A DNA stretch of 8,686 bases from assembly GCA_027051995.1 (NCBI GenBank), contig JALUFY010000352.1, positions 1 to 8,686 of the forward strand. The letters are read 5' to 3'. Origin of the DNA: Hyphomicrobiales bacterium (GTDB lineage Bacteria; Pseudomonadota; Alphaproteobacteria; Rhizobiales; Aestuariivirgaceae). Positions 1 through 7,715 of the stretch are shown piece after piece. The translations under genes and the position numbers were made by a program. Position 1 is the stretch's first letter; each line of letters begins with the position of its first letter. The notes under the pieces are model-generated. The model did not search any database, was not told where the DNA came from, and saw only the letters and a program-made list of their open reading frames with translations.

Positions 1-132
1 GGGCGAGCTGAAAATGAGCGGGCTGGCCGGGCCCTGGCCTTGCGGCGCGGCGAGGCTGAAGGGGCGCGCGCAGTCTTCTCCGCCAATGAGGGCGGAGCGG
101 GCGAAAAGCTCTGTGGGGCGGCCCGGCGTCAT
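1..132 (-). CDS. N-terminal part of a probable N-formylglutamate amidohydrolase family protein (runs off left edge)
   Basis: An open minus-strand frame starts at ATG 132-130 and stays open to base 1, giving 44 residues beginning MTPGRPTELF. Nearly all codons end in G or C, as in the neighbouring genes, which supports real coding. Residues around 24-44 read PFSLAAPQGQGPASPLIFSSP. In N-formylglutamate amidohydrolases a similar hydrophobic strand (P-L/V-V/I-F-x-SP) leads directly into the conserved HSGR motif, which would lie just outside the window. The family hydrolyses N-formyl-L-glutamate to formate and glutamate in one branch of histidine degradation, but many members have unknown substrates. 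No clear Shine-Dalgarno precedes the ATG. The frame is open further upstream, including a GTG, but the sequence there looks less protein-like, so ATG 132 is preferred. It is divergent from the SDR gene across 137 bases. The coding call is fairly good; the family call rests on a short match from memory. Confidence 0.5.
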   Translation of the reverse strand, partial: MTPGRPTELFARSALIGGEDCARPFSLAAPQGQGPASPLIFSSP

Positions 133-141
133 GACGGAGCA

Positions 142-170
142 ATCTTGCCAAGCGCGCCGGAGGCGGTCAA
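142..170 (-). promoter_or_regulatory. Candidate sigma70-type promoter for the left-edge gene
   Basis: On the minus strand TTGACC (170-165) matches five of six bases of the -35 consensus. It is followed after exactly 17 bases by CAAGAT (147-142), which matches only three of six bases of the -10 consensus. Transcription would begin about seven bases further, near 134-135, almost on the ATG at 132, so the message would have little or no leader. This fits the lack of a visible ribosome binding site. The weak -10 box keeps confidence low. Confidence 0.25.
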
Positions 171-178
171 CCGGGCGG

Positions 179-191
179 CGGCAATATGCCG
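179..191. repeat. 13-base perfect inverted repeat in the divergent intergenic region
   Basis: CGGCA-ATA-TGCCG is a perfect five-base inverted repeat with a three-base centre. It lies between the starts of the left-edge gene and the SDR gene, roughly nine bases upstream of the candidate -35 box of the former. It could be an operator, but arms this short also arise by chance in GC-rich DNA. No regulator gene is adjacent. Confidence 0.2.
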
Positions 192-259
192 TCACGCGGG
201 ACAATGGCGCGGCGGGGCGCGGCTGTGCTATCCTCTCCGGGGGTCAAGGAAACAGGGAC

Positions 260-265
260 AGGAGG
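260..265 (+). promoter_or_regulatory. Ribosome binding site AGGAGG that decides the SDR start
   Basis: A full AGGAGG is followed by ATGAATG, so two ATG codons in different frames start at 266 and 270. The first directly abuts the Shine-Dalgarno, too close for normal initiation. The second has a four-base spacer and opens the frame with the Rossmann glycine motif, so 270 is the start. The spacing is slightly short but the match is complete. Confidence 0.7.
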
Positions 266-269
266 ATGA

Positions 270-932
270 ATGAGCAGGTATGTCATCATTGGCGCGTCGC
301 GAGGCATCGGTCTGGAGCTGGCGCGGCAGCTTGCGGCGCGCGGCGAGGAAGTCACGGCCACCACGCGCGGAGCCTGCGAGGCGCTGGCGGAGGCGGGCTG
401 CGAGGTGGTGGAGGGAATCGACGTCACCAGCGATGAAAGCGCCGAAAGGCTGGCCGGCGCGCTGGCGGATGGCGGCGTGGACGTGCTGGTGTGCAACGCC
501 GGGCTTCTCATTTCCGATACGCTGGAGAGCCTGAATTTCGATGACGCCCTGCGCCAATACATGGTCAACGCGCTGGGGCCGGTGCGCATGACGCGCGCGC
601 TTCTGCCGCTGATGAAGGAAGGCGGCAAGATCGGTGTCGTCACCTCGCGGGTGGGCTCGCTGGGCGACAATACATCGGGCGGCAACTATGGCTACCGGAT
701 GTCGAAGGCGGCGGCCAACATGGCGGCGGTGAACCTCGCCGTGGAGCTGCGGGCGCGCGGCATCGCTGTGGCGGCGCTGCATCCGGGTTATGTGCGCACG
801 GAGATGACCGGCGGGCACGGCAACATCAGCCCGGAGGCAGCGGCGCGCGGGCTCATCCTGCGGCTGGACGAGCTTTCCATGGAAACCACCGGAACCTTCT
901 GGCATGCCGACGGGCAGAGGCTGCCGTGGTGA
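270..932 (+). CDS. Short-chain dehydrogenase/reductase (SDR), sniffer/C-factor-like
   Basis: A 220-residue cytosolic protein, presumably an NAD(P)(H)-dependent oxidoreductase of the classical SDR fold; the substrate cannot be told from the sequence. Seen: a cofactor-binding glycine motif GASRGIG (residues 8-14, with Ile at 7 where Thr is usual), CNAG at 75-78 in place of NNAG, Asn100, a catalytic Ser at about 126 in TSRVGS, and YxxxK as Tyr142 and Lys146 followed by the usual small-residue helix. HPGYVRTEM follows at 171-179. The short length, SRVGS and the C-terminal GTFWHADGQ segment resemble the carbonyl reductase sniffer / Myxococcus C-factor group. The start at 270 is set by AGGAGG at 260-265. 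It is divergent from the left-edge gene and converges on lpdA with 23 bases between stops, so it is not in the suc operon. Some rhizobia carry an SDR gene between sucB and lpd; whether this is the same lineage is unknown. Family assignment is sure, function is not. Confidence 0.9.
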   Translation: MSRYVIIGASRGIGLELARQLAARGEEVTATTRGACEALAEAGCEVVEGIDVTSDESAERLAGALADGGVDVLVCNAGLLISDTLESLNFDDALRQYMVNALGPVRMTRALLPLMKEGGKIGVVTSRVGSLGDNTSGGNYGYRMSKAAANMAAVNLAVELRARGIAVAALHPGYVRTEMTGGHGNISPEAAARGLILRLDELSMETTGTFWHADGQRLPW

Positions 933-955
933 CACCGCGCGTTCTCAGGTTTTCC

Positions 956-2362
956 TCATGAATGAATGGCGCGGCCGGCCACGGCCAGGGCGGCTTCCTT
1001 CACCGCTTCGGAAAGGGTCGGGTGGGCGTGGCAGGTGCGGGCCAGATCCTCGGCGGATCCGGAGAACTCCATGAGCACGGCGATCTCATGGATCATCTCC
1101 CCGGCCATGGGGCCCAGGATATGCGCGCCGAGCACGCGGTCGGTGGTCTTGTCCGCCAGAATCTTCACGAATCCGGCGGTTTCTCCCATGGCCTTGGCGC
1201 GGCCATTGGCCATGAAATTGAATTTGCCCACGGCGTAATCGGCGCCGTCTTCCTTCAGCTGCTCTTCCGTTTTGCCGATGGAGGCGGCCTCCGGGGAGGT
1301 ATAGATGACGGCGGGGATGAGATCGTGATTGACCTCGCCGGGCAGGCCGCCGAGAATTTCGGCCACGGCGACGCCCTCTTCCTCGGCCTTGTGGGCCAGC
1401 ATGGGCCCGGCGATGACATCGCCGATGGCGTAGATGCCGGGAATTTTCGTCTCGAAGCCGTCGTCCACCGGGATGCGCCCGCGTTCGTCCGTCTCAAGGC
1501 CGATGTCCTCCAACCCCAGGCCCTGCGTGCAGGGCGTGCGGCCGATTGCCACCAGCACCTTTTCGGCCTTGAGGGTTTCGGCCTTGCCGCCGGACGCCGG
1601 TTCGATGGTCAGGGCGGCGGCGGTCCTGGTGGTCTTTACGCCGGTGACTTTCGCGCCGAGGCGGAAGGTGAAGCCCTGCTTCTTCAGCTCGCGTTGCAGC
1701 ACCTTGGCGATTTCGCCGTCCATGCCGGGCAGGATGCGGTCCAGATATTCGATCACCGTGACTTCCGCGCCCAGTCTGCGCCAGACGGAGCCCAGCTCCA
1801 GGCCGATGACGCCCGCGCCGATGACGGCCAGCGATTTGGGAACCTTCGGCAGGGCCAGCGCGCCGGTGGATGTGAGGATGGTCTTTTCGTCCGTCTCCAG
1901 CCCCGGCAGGCGGGCGCTGTCCGATCCGGTGGCGATGACGATGGCCTCGGCGGACAGATCAACGGGCGCGCCGTCTGATGGCGTTACGCGCACATGGCCG
2001 GGCGCGATGATGCGGCCCGCGCCGGCGAAACTCGTCACCTTGTTCTTTCTGAACAGAAAGGCGATGCCCTTGGTGTTGGCCTCCACCACCTTGTCCTTGT
2101 AGGCCTGCATGTCCGCCACGTTGATTTTCGGCTTGCCGCAGGAGATGCCCATGCCGGAGAAGGCGTGGCCGGCCTCGTGGAAACGCTCGGAGACATGCAG
2201 CAGCGCCTTGGAGGGGATGCAGCCGATGTTCAGGCATGTGCCGCCGAAAGTGGGGTTCTTCTCCACCACCGCCACCTTGAGGCCCAATTGCGCGGCGCGG
2301 ATGGCGCAGACATAGCCGCCGGGGCCGCTGCCGATGATAACGAGATCGAATTGCTCAGCCAT
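956..2362 (-). CDS. lpdA: Dihydrolipoyl dehydrogenase (E3 of 2-oxoglutarate dehydrogenase)
   Basis: A 468-residue flavoprotein, the normal family length. It reoxidises the dihydrolipoyl group of the E2 component and passes the electrons through FAD to NAD+. Seen: FAD-binding GSGPGGY at 11-17, the redox-active disulfide GGTCLNIGC with Cys43 and Cys48, a second Rossmann motif [13 protein letters not shown] from about 182 for NAD, the second FAD-contacting motif YAIGDV at 311-316, and the C-terminal dimer-interface active site HAHPTLSE with the catalytic pair His447 and Glu452. Nothing is missing. It is the last gene of the operon, 49 bases after sucB. GGAG at 2374-2371 lies eight bases before the ATG and supports this start. 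Position behind sucAB suggests an E3 dedicated to the 2-oxoglutarate complex; alphaproteobacteria often have another E3 with pyruvate dehydrogenase, but no second copy is visible here. The AT-rich gap upstream might hold an extra promoter. Confidence 0.98.
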   Translation of the reverse strand: MAEQFDLVIIGSGPGGYVCAIRAAQLGLKVAVVEKNPTFGGTCLNIGCIPSKALLHVSERFHEAGHAFSGMGISCGKPKINVADMQAYKDKVVEANTKGIAFLFRKNKVTSFAGAGRIIAPGHVRVTPSDGAPVDLSAEAIVIATGSDSARLPGLETDEKTILTSTGALALPKVPKSLAVIGAGVIGLELGSVWRRLGAEVTVIEYLDRILPGMDGEIAKVLQRELKKQGFTFRLGAKVTGVKTTRTAAALTIEPASGGKAETLKAEKVLVAIGRTPCTQGLGLEDIGLETDERGRIPVDDGFETKIPGIYAIGDVIAGPMLAHKAEEEGVAVAEILGGLPGEVNHDLIPAVIYTSPEAASIGKTEEQLKEDGADYAVGKFNFMANGRAKAMGETAGFVKILADKTTDRVLGAHILGPMAGEMIHEIAVLMEFSGSAEDLARTCHAHPTLSEAVKEAALAVAGRAIHS

Positions 2363-2391
2363 GTGTCCGGCTCCGTTTCGATGATTCGATA

Positions 2392-2397
2392 ATTATG
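2392..2397 (-). promoter_or_regulatory. Possible -10 box of an internal promoter before lpdA
   Basis: The 49-base gap between sucB and lpdA contains an AT-rich patch (about 2377-2404) unlike the GC-rich surroundings. On the minus strand it reads CATAAT, five of six bases of the -10 consensus. No good -35 box is found at 16-18 bases; the best is TGGATC at a 19-base spacing, inside the end of sucB. The patch also contains TTCGAT twice on the plus strand (2377-2382 and 2385-2390). Independent lpdA transcription is therefore possible but weakly supported. Confidence 0.2.
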
Positions 2398-2411
2398 CAA
2401 ATGCGGAAGGA

Positions 2412-3707
2412 TCAGAGATCCAGAATCAGCCGCTTGGGATCTTCCAGGAACTCCTTGACGCGCACCAGGAAGGTGACGGCCTCCTTGCCATCGACGATGC
2501 GGTGGTCATAGGTCAGCGCCAGATACATCATGGGGCGCGCCTCGATGGAGCCGTCCGGCATGACCATGGGCCTTTGCTGGATCTTGTGCATGCCCAGAAT
2601 GCCCGACTGGGGCATGTTGAGAATGGGCGTGGACATGAGCGAGCCATAGACGCCGCCGTTGGTGATGGTGAAGGTGCCGCCCTGCATTTCCTCCAGCTTC
2701 AGCTTGCCGGCGCGGGCGCGGCCGGCGAAATCGGCGATGGTTTTCTCGATGCCGGCCAGGGAGAGCGTATCGGCCTCGCGCACGATGGGCACGACGAGGC
2801 CCTTGTCGGTGCCGACGGCGACGCCGATGTGATAATAGTTCTTGTAGACAATCTCCTCGCCGTCGATCTCGGCGTTGAGCGCCGGAATCTCCTTAAGCGC
2901 GGAGGTGACGGCGTGGATGAAGAAGCTCATGAAGCCCAGCTTGACGCCGTGCTTCTTGATGAACAGCTCCTTGTAGGCGTTGCGCAGGGCCATGACCTCG
3001 GTCATGTCCACCTCGTTGAAGGTGGTGAGCATGGCGGCGGTGTTCTGCGCTTCCTTGAGGCGGCGCGCGATGGTCAGGCGCAGGCGCGACATCCTCACCC
3101 GCTCCTCGCGGGCGGCGTCTTCCGGCGGCACGGGGGGACGGATGGAGACCACCTGCGTGGGCTGGGCCGGGGCCGGCCGGGCGAGGTAGGCCAGCACGTC
3201 CTCCTTGAGGATGCGGCCGTTCTTGCCGGTGCCGCGCACCTTCGAGATATCTATGTTCTTCTCGGCCACGAGGCGGCGCACGGCCGGCGAGAGAGAGGGC
3301 GCGGGCTTTTGCGCGGCCTGGGCTTCGGATGCTGGCGCGGGTTGTGGCGCGGGGGCCGCCGCGGCGGGCGCCGGGCTCTCCTTGGCGGCGGGTTTTCCGG
3401 ATTGCGCCGCCGGGGCCTTTTCCGCTTCTTCTTCCTTTTCCCCGGCGGGCGCGGCGGCGGGGGCGCTTTCGCCTTCGGCGATCTTGCCCAGCAGCGCGCC
3501 TGTCTCCACGGTGCTGCCGCTTTCGGTGATGACCTCCTCCAGCACGCCGGCGGCGGGCGCGGGCACCTCTATGGTGACCTTGTCGGTCTCCAGCTCGACG
3601 AGGGGCTCATCGGCGGCTACGGCCTCGCCGGGTTTCCTGAACCACTGGCCGATCGTGGCCTCGGTGACCGATTCGCCCAGCGCGGGAACGCGAATCTCAA
3701 TAGCCAT
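2412..3707 (-). CDS. sucB: Dihydrolipoyllysine-residue succinyltransferase (E2o of 2-oxoglutarate dehydrogenase)
   Basis: A 431-residue E2 core protein. It takes the succinyl group from E1o on a swinging lipoyl arm and transfers it to CoA. Domains in order: one lipoyl domain at about 2-77 with the lipoylated lysine Lys43 in ETDKV; a long Ala/Pro/Glu/Lys-rich flexible hinge at about 81-136; a peripheral subunit-binding domain at about 138-175 ([11 protein letters not shown], then [17 protein letters not shown]), which docks E1/E3; a second shorter Ala/Pro hinge; and the catalytic domain from about 203 to the end. The catalytic motif [10 protein letters not shown] places His402 and Asp406 in the active site, and [12 protein letters not shown] (345-356) is the conserved CoA-side loop. 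Length and single lipoyl domain are typical of bacterial E2o. AGAGG at 3717-3713 stands five bases before the ATG. The gene follows sucA by 34 bases. The specificity call rests on position beside sucA and on E2o-like motifs. Confidence 0.98.
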   Translation of the reverse strand: MAIEIRVPALGESVTEATIGQWFRKPGEAVAADEPLVELETDKVTIEVPAPAAGVLEEVITESGSTVETGALLGKIAEGESAPAAAPAGEKEEEAEKAPAAQSGKPAAKESPAPAAAAPAPQPAPASEAQAAQKPAPSLSPAVRRLVAEKNIDISKVRGTGKNGRILKEDVLAYLARPAPAQPTQVVSIRPPVPPEDAAREERVRMSRLRLTIARRLKEAQNTAAMLTTFNEVDMTEVMALRNAYKELFIKKHGVKLGFMSFFIHAVTSALKEIPALNAEIDGEEIVYKNYYHIGVAVGTDKGLVVPIVREADTLSLAGIEKTIADFAGRARAGKLKLEEMQGGTFTITNGGVYGSLMSTPILNMPQSGILGMHKIQQRPMVMPDGSIEARPMMYLALTYDHRIVDGKEAVTFLVRVKEFLEDPKRLILDL

Positions 3708-3741
3708 GTCATCCTCTCAGGGTTTTGTTTCGCAATGCCTG

Positions 3742-6700
3742 TCAGTCCTTGACCAGATTGGCCGTCCATGCGCGGCCGGTGAGCTTCTCCTCGCCCAGGG
3801 CCTCGTCCAGCAGGCGCGCCAGCTGCGCCAGATGCTTGCTGAGCAGGCCCGTCGCCGGGGAGGCGGCGGCCGGGCGGCCCACGTAGGCCGGGCGGGTCTG
3901 GTTCGCTCCGATGGTGGTCAGCACCCATTCCAGATGCGGCTCGATGAAGCTCCAGGCGCCCATGTTGAAGGGCTCTTCCTGACACCAGACGAACTCCGCC
4001 GCCGTGGGGAAGCGCGCCAGCTCCTGCACCAGCAGGCGGTGGGGGAAGGGATAGAGCTGCTCGATGCGCAGGATGTAGATGTCGTCGATGCCGCGTTTCT
4101 CGCGCTCGGCGTAGAGATCGTAATAGACCTTGCCGGAACAGAGGATGACGCGGCGGATTTCATCGTCCGGGCGCAGTTTCGTTCCGGCGTCCGGCAGGCG
4201 CTCGGCGTCGTCGGCCAGGGTGCGGCGGAAGTAGCTGCCGGGGCCCATTTCCTCCAGAGTGGAGACGGCCTGACGGTGGCGCAGCAGCGATTTGGGCGTC
4301 ATCAGGATGAGCGGCTTTCTGAAATCGCGCTTCATCTGGCGGCGCAGGATGTGGAAGTGATTGGCCGGGGTGGTGCAGTTGGCCACCTGCATGTTGTCCT
4401 CCGCGCACAGTTGCAGATAGCGCTCCAGACGGGCGGAGGAATGCTCCGGCCCCTGGCCCTCGTAACCATGCGGCAGCATGCAGGTGAGGCCCGACATGCG
4501 CAGCCATTTGCGCTCGGCGGAGGAGATGAACTGGTCGAAGAGCACCTGCGCGCCATTGGCGAAATCGCCGAACTGCGCCTCCCATATGGTCAGGCAGTTG
4601 GGCTCGACCAGCGAATAGCCGTATTCGAAGCCCAGCACGGCCTCCTCGGAGAGGATGGAGTTGATGAAATCGGCCTTGGCGGTCTGGTTCTCGTCGATGT
4701 GGTTGAGGGGGACATAGACCTCGTCGGTCATCTGGTCGATGAACACCGCGTGCCTTTGCGAGAAGGTGCCGCGGCGCACGTCCTGGCCCGACAGGCGCAC
4801 CCGGTAGCCCTCGAGCAGCAGGCCGCCGAAGGCCAGCTGCTCGGCGGTGGCCCAGTCGATGCCCTTTCCTTCGCTAATGGCGCGGGCGCGGGCGGCGAGA
4901 ACGCGCTTCAGGGTCGGGTGCAGGTTGAAATTGGGCGGGGTTGTCACCAGCGCCTCGCCGACGCGCCTGAGCACATCGATGTCCAGACAGGTCTGGCCGC
5001 GCCGGGGGTCTTCCAGAGTGGTGGAATGGGGCGGTCTGAAGGTGCTCCAGGTGCCGGCCAGCCAGTCGGCCTTGTCGGGCCTGTAGCTGTCGGCGGCGTC
5101 GAATTCCTCCTCCAGCAGCTTGCGGAAGCGGTTGACCATGGCGAGGAATTCCTCTTCGGTGATCAGCCCTTCGCGGATGAGCTTTTGCGAATAGATTTCC
5201 ACCACCGTGGGATGCTCCCTGATGCGGCGATACATCAGGGGCTGGGTGAAGGAGGGCTCGTCGGCCTCGTTGTGGCCATAGCGGCGGTAGCAGAACATGT
5301 CCACCACCACAGGTTTGCCGAAGATCTGGCGGAACTCGGTGGCGATGCGGGCGGCGAAGACCACAGCCTCGGGATCGTCGCCGTTGACATGGATGATGGG
5401 AGCGGCGACGGTCTTGGCCACGTCCGACGGATAGGGCGTGGAGCGGCCCCAGATGGGCGAGGTGGTGAAGCCGATCTGGTTGTTGATGATGAAATGCGCG
5501 GAGCCGCCGAAGCGGTGCCCGGAAACGCCGGAGAGGGCGAAGCATTCGGCCACCACGCCCTGGCCGGCGAAGGCGGCGTCGCCATGCAGCAGCACCGGCA
5601 TGACGGTCTTGCGTTCGGTATCCCTTTTCTGATCCTGCTTGGAGCGCGCCTTGCCCAGCACCACCGGATCGACGATCTCCAGATGCGAGGGGTTGGCGGC
5701 CAGCGACAGATGCACCTTGTTGCCGTCGAATTCGCGGTCGGAGGAGGCGCCCAGGTGATATTTCACGTCGCCGGAGCCCTCCACCTCCTCCGGGGTGGCC
5801 GAGCCGCCCTTGAACTCGTGGAAGATGACCCGGTAGGGCTTGCCCATGACGTTGGCCAGCACGTTGAGCCGCCCGCGATGGGCCATGCCGAACATGATGT
5901 TCTCCACGCCCATCTGGCCGCCGCGCTTGATGACCTGCTCGAGGGCGGGAATGATGGATTCCGCGCCGTCCAGGCCAAAGCGCTTGGTGCCGGTGTATTT
6001 GATGTTGAGGAACTTCTCGAAGGTTTCGGCCTCGATCAGCTTGGCGAGAATGGCCTTCTTGCCCATGCCGGTGAAGGCCACTTCCTTGTCCGGGCCCTCG
6101 ATGCGCTCCTGAAACCAGGATTTCTGCGCCGGGTCGGCGATGTGCATGAACTCGAAGCCCAGCACGCCGCAATAGGTGCGCTTGAGAATGGCGAGGATTT
6201 CCTCGATGGCGCCCCATTCCAGCCCCAGCACGCCGTCGAGATAGATGGGGCGCTTTCTGTCCTTTTCGCTGACGAAGCCATAAGCCTCCGGCTCCAGCTC
6301 CGGCAGGGGCTCCGGTTCGCGCAGGCGCAGGGGGTCGAGATCGGCGGCCAGATGGCCACGCACCCGGTAGGCGCGGATCATCATCAGGGCGCGCACCGAA
6401 TCGCGGGCGAAGGCCTTGAGCTGCTTTTCATCCAGCGCCTCGCCGGAGGGCCCGCCCTTTCTGGCCAGTTTTTCCTCCGCCCTGGCCTCCAGCGCCGACC
6501 AGTCGCCATCCAGCGCGGCGGTCAGCTCGTCCGCCGGGCGGAGCGGCCAGTCATCGCGTTTCCACGAGGGGCCGGAGATATCCGCCTCGATGGCGGCGGC
6601 GTCGTCCCTGAGCGAGGCGAAGAAGGCCTGCCAGCCACTGTCCACCGAGGCGGGGTCTTTCAGCCACTGGGCGTAGAGTTCCTCGATGTAATGGGCGTTG

Positions 6701-6756
6701 GCGCCGGACAGCAGCGTGGCGCGGCGCAGGATCTCGTCATGATCGATGGTGTTCAT
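3742..6756 (-). CDS. sucA: 2-oxoglutarate dehydrogenase E1 component
   Basis: A 1004-residue thiamine-diphosphate enzyme, slightly longer than the E. coli protein. It decarboxylates 2-oxoglutarate and succinylates the lipoyl arm of SucB. Seen: the N-terminal segment LSGANAHYIEELYAQWLKDP (16-35) typical of the E1o tail that contacts the rest of the complex; MAHRGRLNVL with His293, His334 in KYHLG and His349 in VHLSL, which match the E. coli substrate-site histidines 260, 298 and 313 by alignment from memory; the thiamine-diphosphate motif from HGDAAFAGQG (391-400, Asp393) to INNQIGF (Asn425/Asn426); YRRYGHNEADEP (490-501); and the C-terminal pyrimidine-domain block LPHGYEGQGPEHSSAR (761-776). 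The start MNTIDHDEIL lies 76 bases after sucD; only a weak AGGCAA precedes it. No in-frame TTA, CTA or TCA codon occurs, so the opposite strand is open along the whole gene. There is no fused E2 domain as in actinobacterial KGD. Confidence 0.98.
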   Translation of the reverse strand: MNTIDHDEILRRATLLSGANAHYIEELYAQWLKDPASVDSGWQAFFASLRDDAAAIEADISGPSWKRDDWPLRPADELTAALDGDWSALEARAEEKLARKGGPSGEALDEKQLKAFARDSVRALMMIRAYRVRGHLAADLDPLRLREPEPLPELEPEAYGFVSEKDRKRPIYLDGVLGLEWGAIEEILAILKRTYCGVLGFEFMHIADPAQKSWFQERIEGPDKEVAFTGMGKKAILAKLIEAETFEKFLNIKYTGTKRFGLDGAESIIPALEQVIKRGGQMGVENIMFGMAHRGRLNVLANVMGKPYRVIFHEFKGGSATPEEVEGSGDVKYHLGASSDREFDGNKVHLSLAANPSHLEIVDPVVLGKARSKQDQKRDTERKTVMPVLLHGDAAFAGQGVVAECFALSGVSGHRFGGSAHFIINNQIGFTTSPIWGRSTPYPSDVAKTVAAPIIHVNGDDPEAVVFAARIATEFRQIFGKPVVVDMFCYRRYGHNEADEPSFTQPLMYRRIREHPTVVEIYSQKLIREGLITEEEFLAMVNRFRKLLEEEFDAADSYRPDKADWLAGTWSTFRPPHSTTLEDPRRGQTCLDIDVLRRVGEALVTTPPNFNLHPTLKRVLAARARAISEGKGIDWATAEQLAFGGLLLEGYRVRLSGQDVRRGTFSQRHAVFIDQMTDEVYVPLNHIDENQTAKADFINSILSEEAVLGFEYGYSLVEPNCLTIWEAQFGDFANGAQVLFDQFISSAERKWLRMSGLTCMLPHGYEGQGPEHSSARLERYLQLCAEDNMQVANCTTPANHFHILRRQMKRDFRKPLILMTPKSLLRHRQAVSTLEEMGPGSYFRRTLADDAERLPDAGTKLRPDDEIRRVILCSGKVYYDLYAEREKRGIDDIYILRIEQLYPFPHRLLVQELARFPTAAEFVWCQEEPFNMGAWSFIEPHLEWVLTTIGANQTRPAYVGRPAAASPATGLLSKHLAQLARLLDEALGEEKLTGRAWTANLVKD

Positions 6757-6832
6757 GGCTTTGCCTGGATGCGGAATGCAGGGCCAGTCCCCGGTTGCCT
6801 GATTTCAAGGGGTGAAGGGCGGCTTTGCGCGC
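6757..6832 (-). other. sucD-sucA intergenic gap with flanking 8-base direct repeats
   Basis: This is the longest gap inside the operon (76 bases). On the minus strand GCAAAGCC occurs just after the sucD stop (6828-6821) and again directly before the sucA ATG (6764-6757). A TTGAAA (6806-6801) could serve as a -35 box, but no credible -10 lies at the right distance. C- and G-runs (about 6789-6792 and 6809-6812) could form only a four-base stem with a 16-base loop. No U-run follows, so it is not a terminator. Confidence 0.3.
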
Positions 6833-7711
6833 TCAGCTCCTGTTGACGATCTCGGCCATGGCGGTTCCGATGCGCGCGGGCGAGCGCACGACGGTGACGC
6901 CGGCGGCCTCGAGCGCCTCGATCTTGGCCTCAGCCGTGCCCTTGCCGCCGGAGATGATGGCCCCGGCATGGCCCATGCGGCGGCCGGGCGGGGCGGTGAC
7001 GCCGGCGATATAGGCGACGACGGGTTTCTTGCCCTTTTGCGCCTTTATGAAGTCCGCCGCCTCCTCCTCCGAGGAGCCGCCGATCTCGCCGATAAGAACG
7101 ATCTGTTTCGTCTCCGGGTCGGCGTAGAACAGCTCCAGGCAATCGATGAAGTCCATGCCCTTGACCGGATCGCCGCCGATGCCGATGCAGGTGCTCTGGC
7201 CAAGCCCGGTGTCGGTGGTCTGCTTGACGGCCTCGTAGGTCAGGGTGCCGGAGCGCGAGACGATGCCGGTGGCCCCCTTCATGTGGATATGGCCGGGCAT
7301 GATGCCGATCTTGCATTCGCCGGGGGTGATTATGCCCGGGCAGTTCGGCCCGATGAGACGCGAGGACGAGCCGCACAGGGCGCGCTTGACCTTGACCATG
7401 TCGAGCACCGGGATGCCCTCGGTGATGCAGACGATGAGCGGGATTTGCGCGTCTATGGCCTCCAGAATGGCGTCGGCGGCGAAAGGCGGCGGCACGTAGA
7501 TGACGGTGGCGTCCGCGCCGGTGGCCTCGCGGGCCTGGCGCACGGTGTCGAAAACGGGCAGGCCGAGATGCGTCATGCCGCCCTTGCCGGGGGTGACGCC
7601 GCCAACCATGTTCGTGCCGTATTCGATGGCCTGGCGGGTGTGGAAGGTGCCCTGCGCCCCGGTGATGCCCTGGCAGATGACGCGGGTGTCCTTGCTGACG
7701 AGAACAGACAT
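6833..7711 (-). CDS. sucD: Succinyl-CoA synthetase alpha subunit (ADP/GDP-forming)
   Basis: A 292-residue protein, the usual length. With SucC it interconverts succinyl-CoA and succinate with substrate-level phosphorylation, through a phosphohistidine on this subunit. Seen: the CoA-binding Rossmann domain with [10 protein letters not shown] (15-24) and PGKGG (41-45), [14 protein letters not shown] (72-85), CITEGIPV (95-102), GPNCPGI (121-127), the SRSGTLTYE segment (152-160), [10 protein letters not shown] (179-188), and the phosphorylated histidine His248 in [10 protein letters not shown]. The start is firm: GGAGG at 7725-7721, inside the end of sucC, lies nine bases before the ATG. Only four bases separate it from the sucC stop, so the two subunits are probably translationally coupled, which suits their equal stoichiometry. 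The gene has no in-frame TTA, CTA or TCA codon. Nothing is missing or odd. Confidence 0.98.
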   Translation of the reverse strand: MSVLVSKDTRVICQGITGAQGTFHTRQAIEYGTNMVGGVTPGKGGMTHLGLPVFDTVRQAREATGADATVIYVPPPFAADAILEAIDAQIPLIVCITEGIPVLDMVKVKRALCGSSSRLIGPNCPGIITPGECKIGIMPGHIHMKGATGIVSRSGTLTYEAVKQTTDTGLGQSTCIGIGGDPVKGMDFIDCLELFYADPETKQIVLIGEIGGSSEEEAADFIKAQKGKKPVVAYIAGVTAPPGRRMGHAGAIISGGKGTAEAKIEALEAAGVTVVRSPARIGTAMAEIVNRS

Positions 7712-7715
7712 TGGC

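Noticed and set aside
227..232. GCTATC upstream of the SDR, identical to the -10 core reported for Caulobacter housekeeping promoters
   Set aside because: No TTGAC-like -35 element lies at a suitable distance upstream, so a promoter is not supported, although the position would suit one.
14..436. Plus-strand open frame of 140 codons upstream of and overlapping the SDR start
   Set aside because: Its composition is Arg/Gly-rich, it overlaps the SDR out of frame, and the opposite strand at 1-132 has much better coding character.
228..935. Open minus-strand frame of 235 codons opposite the SDR gene
   Set aside because: In codon register with the SDR, which has all family motifs; the antisense product is Arg/His-rich and unrecognisable.
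933..974. Possible bidirectional terminator between the SDR and lpdA stops
   Set aside because: CCGCGC (935-940) can pair with GCGCGG (969-974), but the loop is 28 bases, the second arm lies in lpdA, and there is no T-run after either arm. GGTG-A-CACC (928-936) has a one-base loop.
962..1978. Open plus-strand frame of 338 codons opposite lpdA
   Set aside because: Codon-register shadow, bounded by the complements of the two TCA serine codons of lpdA.
2502..3752. Open plus-strand frame of 416 codons opposite sucB
   Set aside because: Same register artefact. Its Gly/Arg-rich run is the complement of the Ala/Pro hinge of SucB.
3205..6846. Open frame of 1213 codons on the plus strand opposite sucA and the sucB 5' part
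   Set aside because: It is in exact codon register with sucA and exists only because sucA uses no TTA, CTA or TCA. The translation is low-complexity Gly/Ala/His/Asp-rich with no recognisable domain, while the sense strand encodes an intact conserved enzyme.
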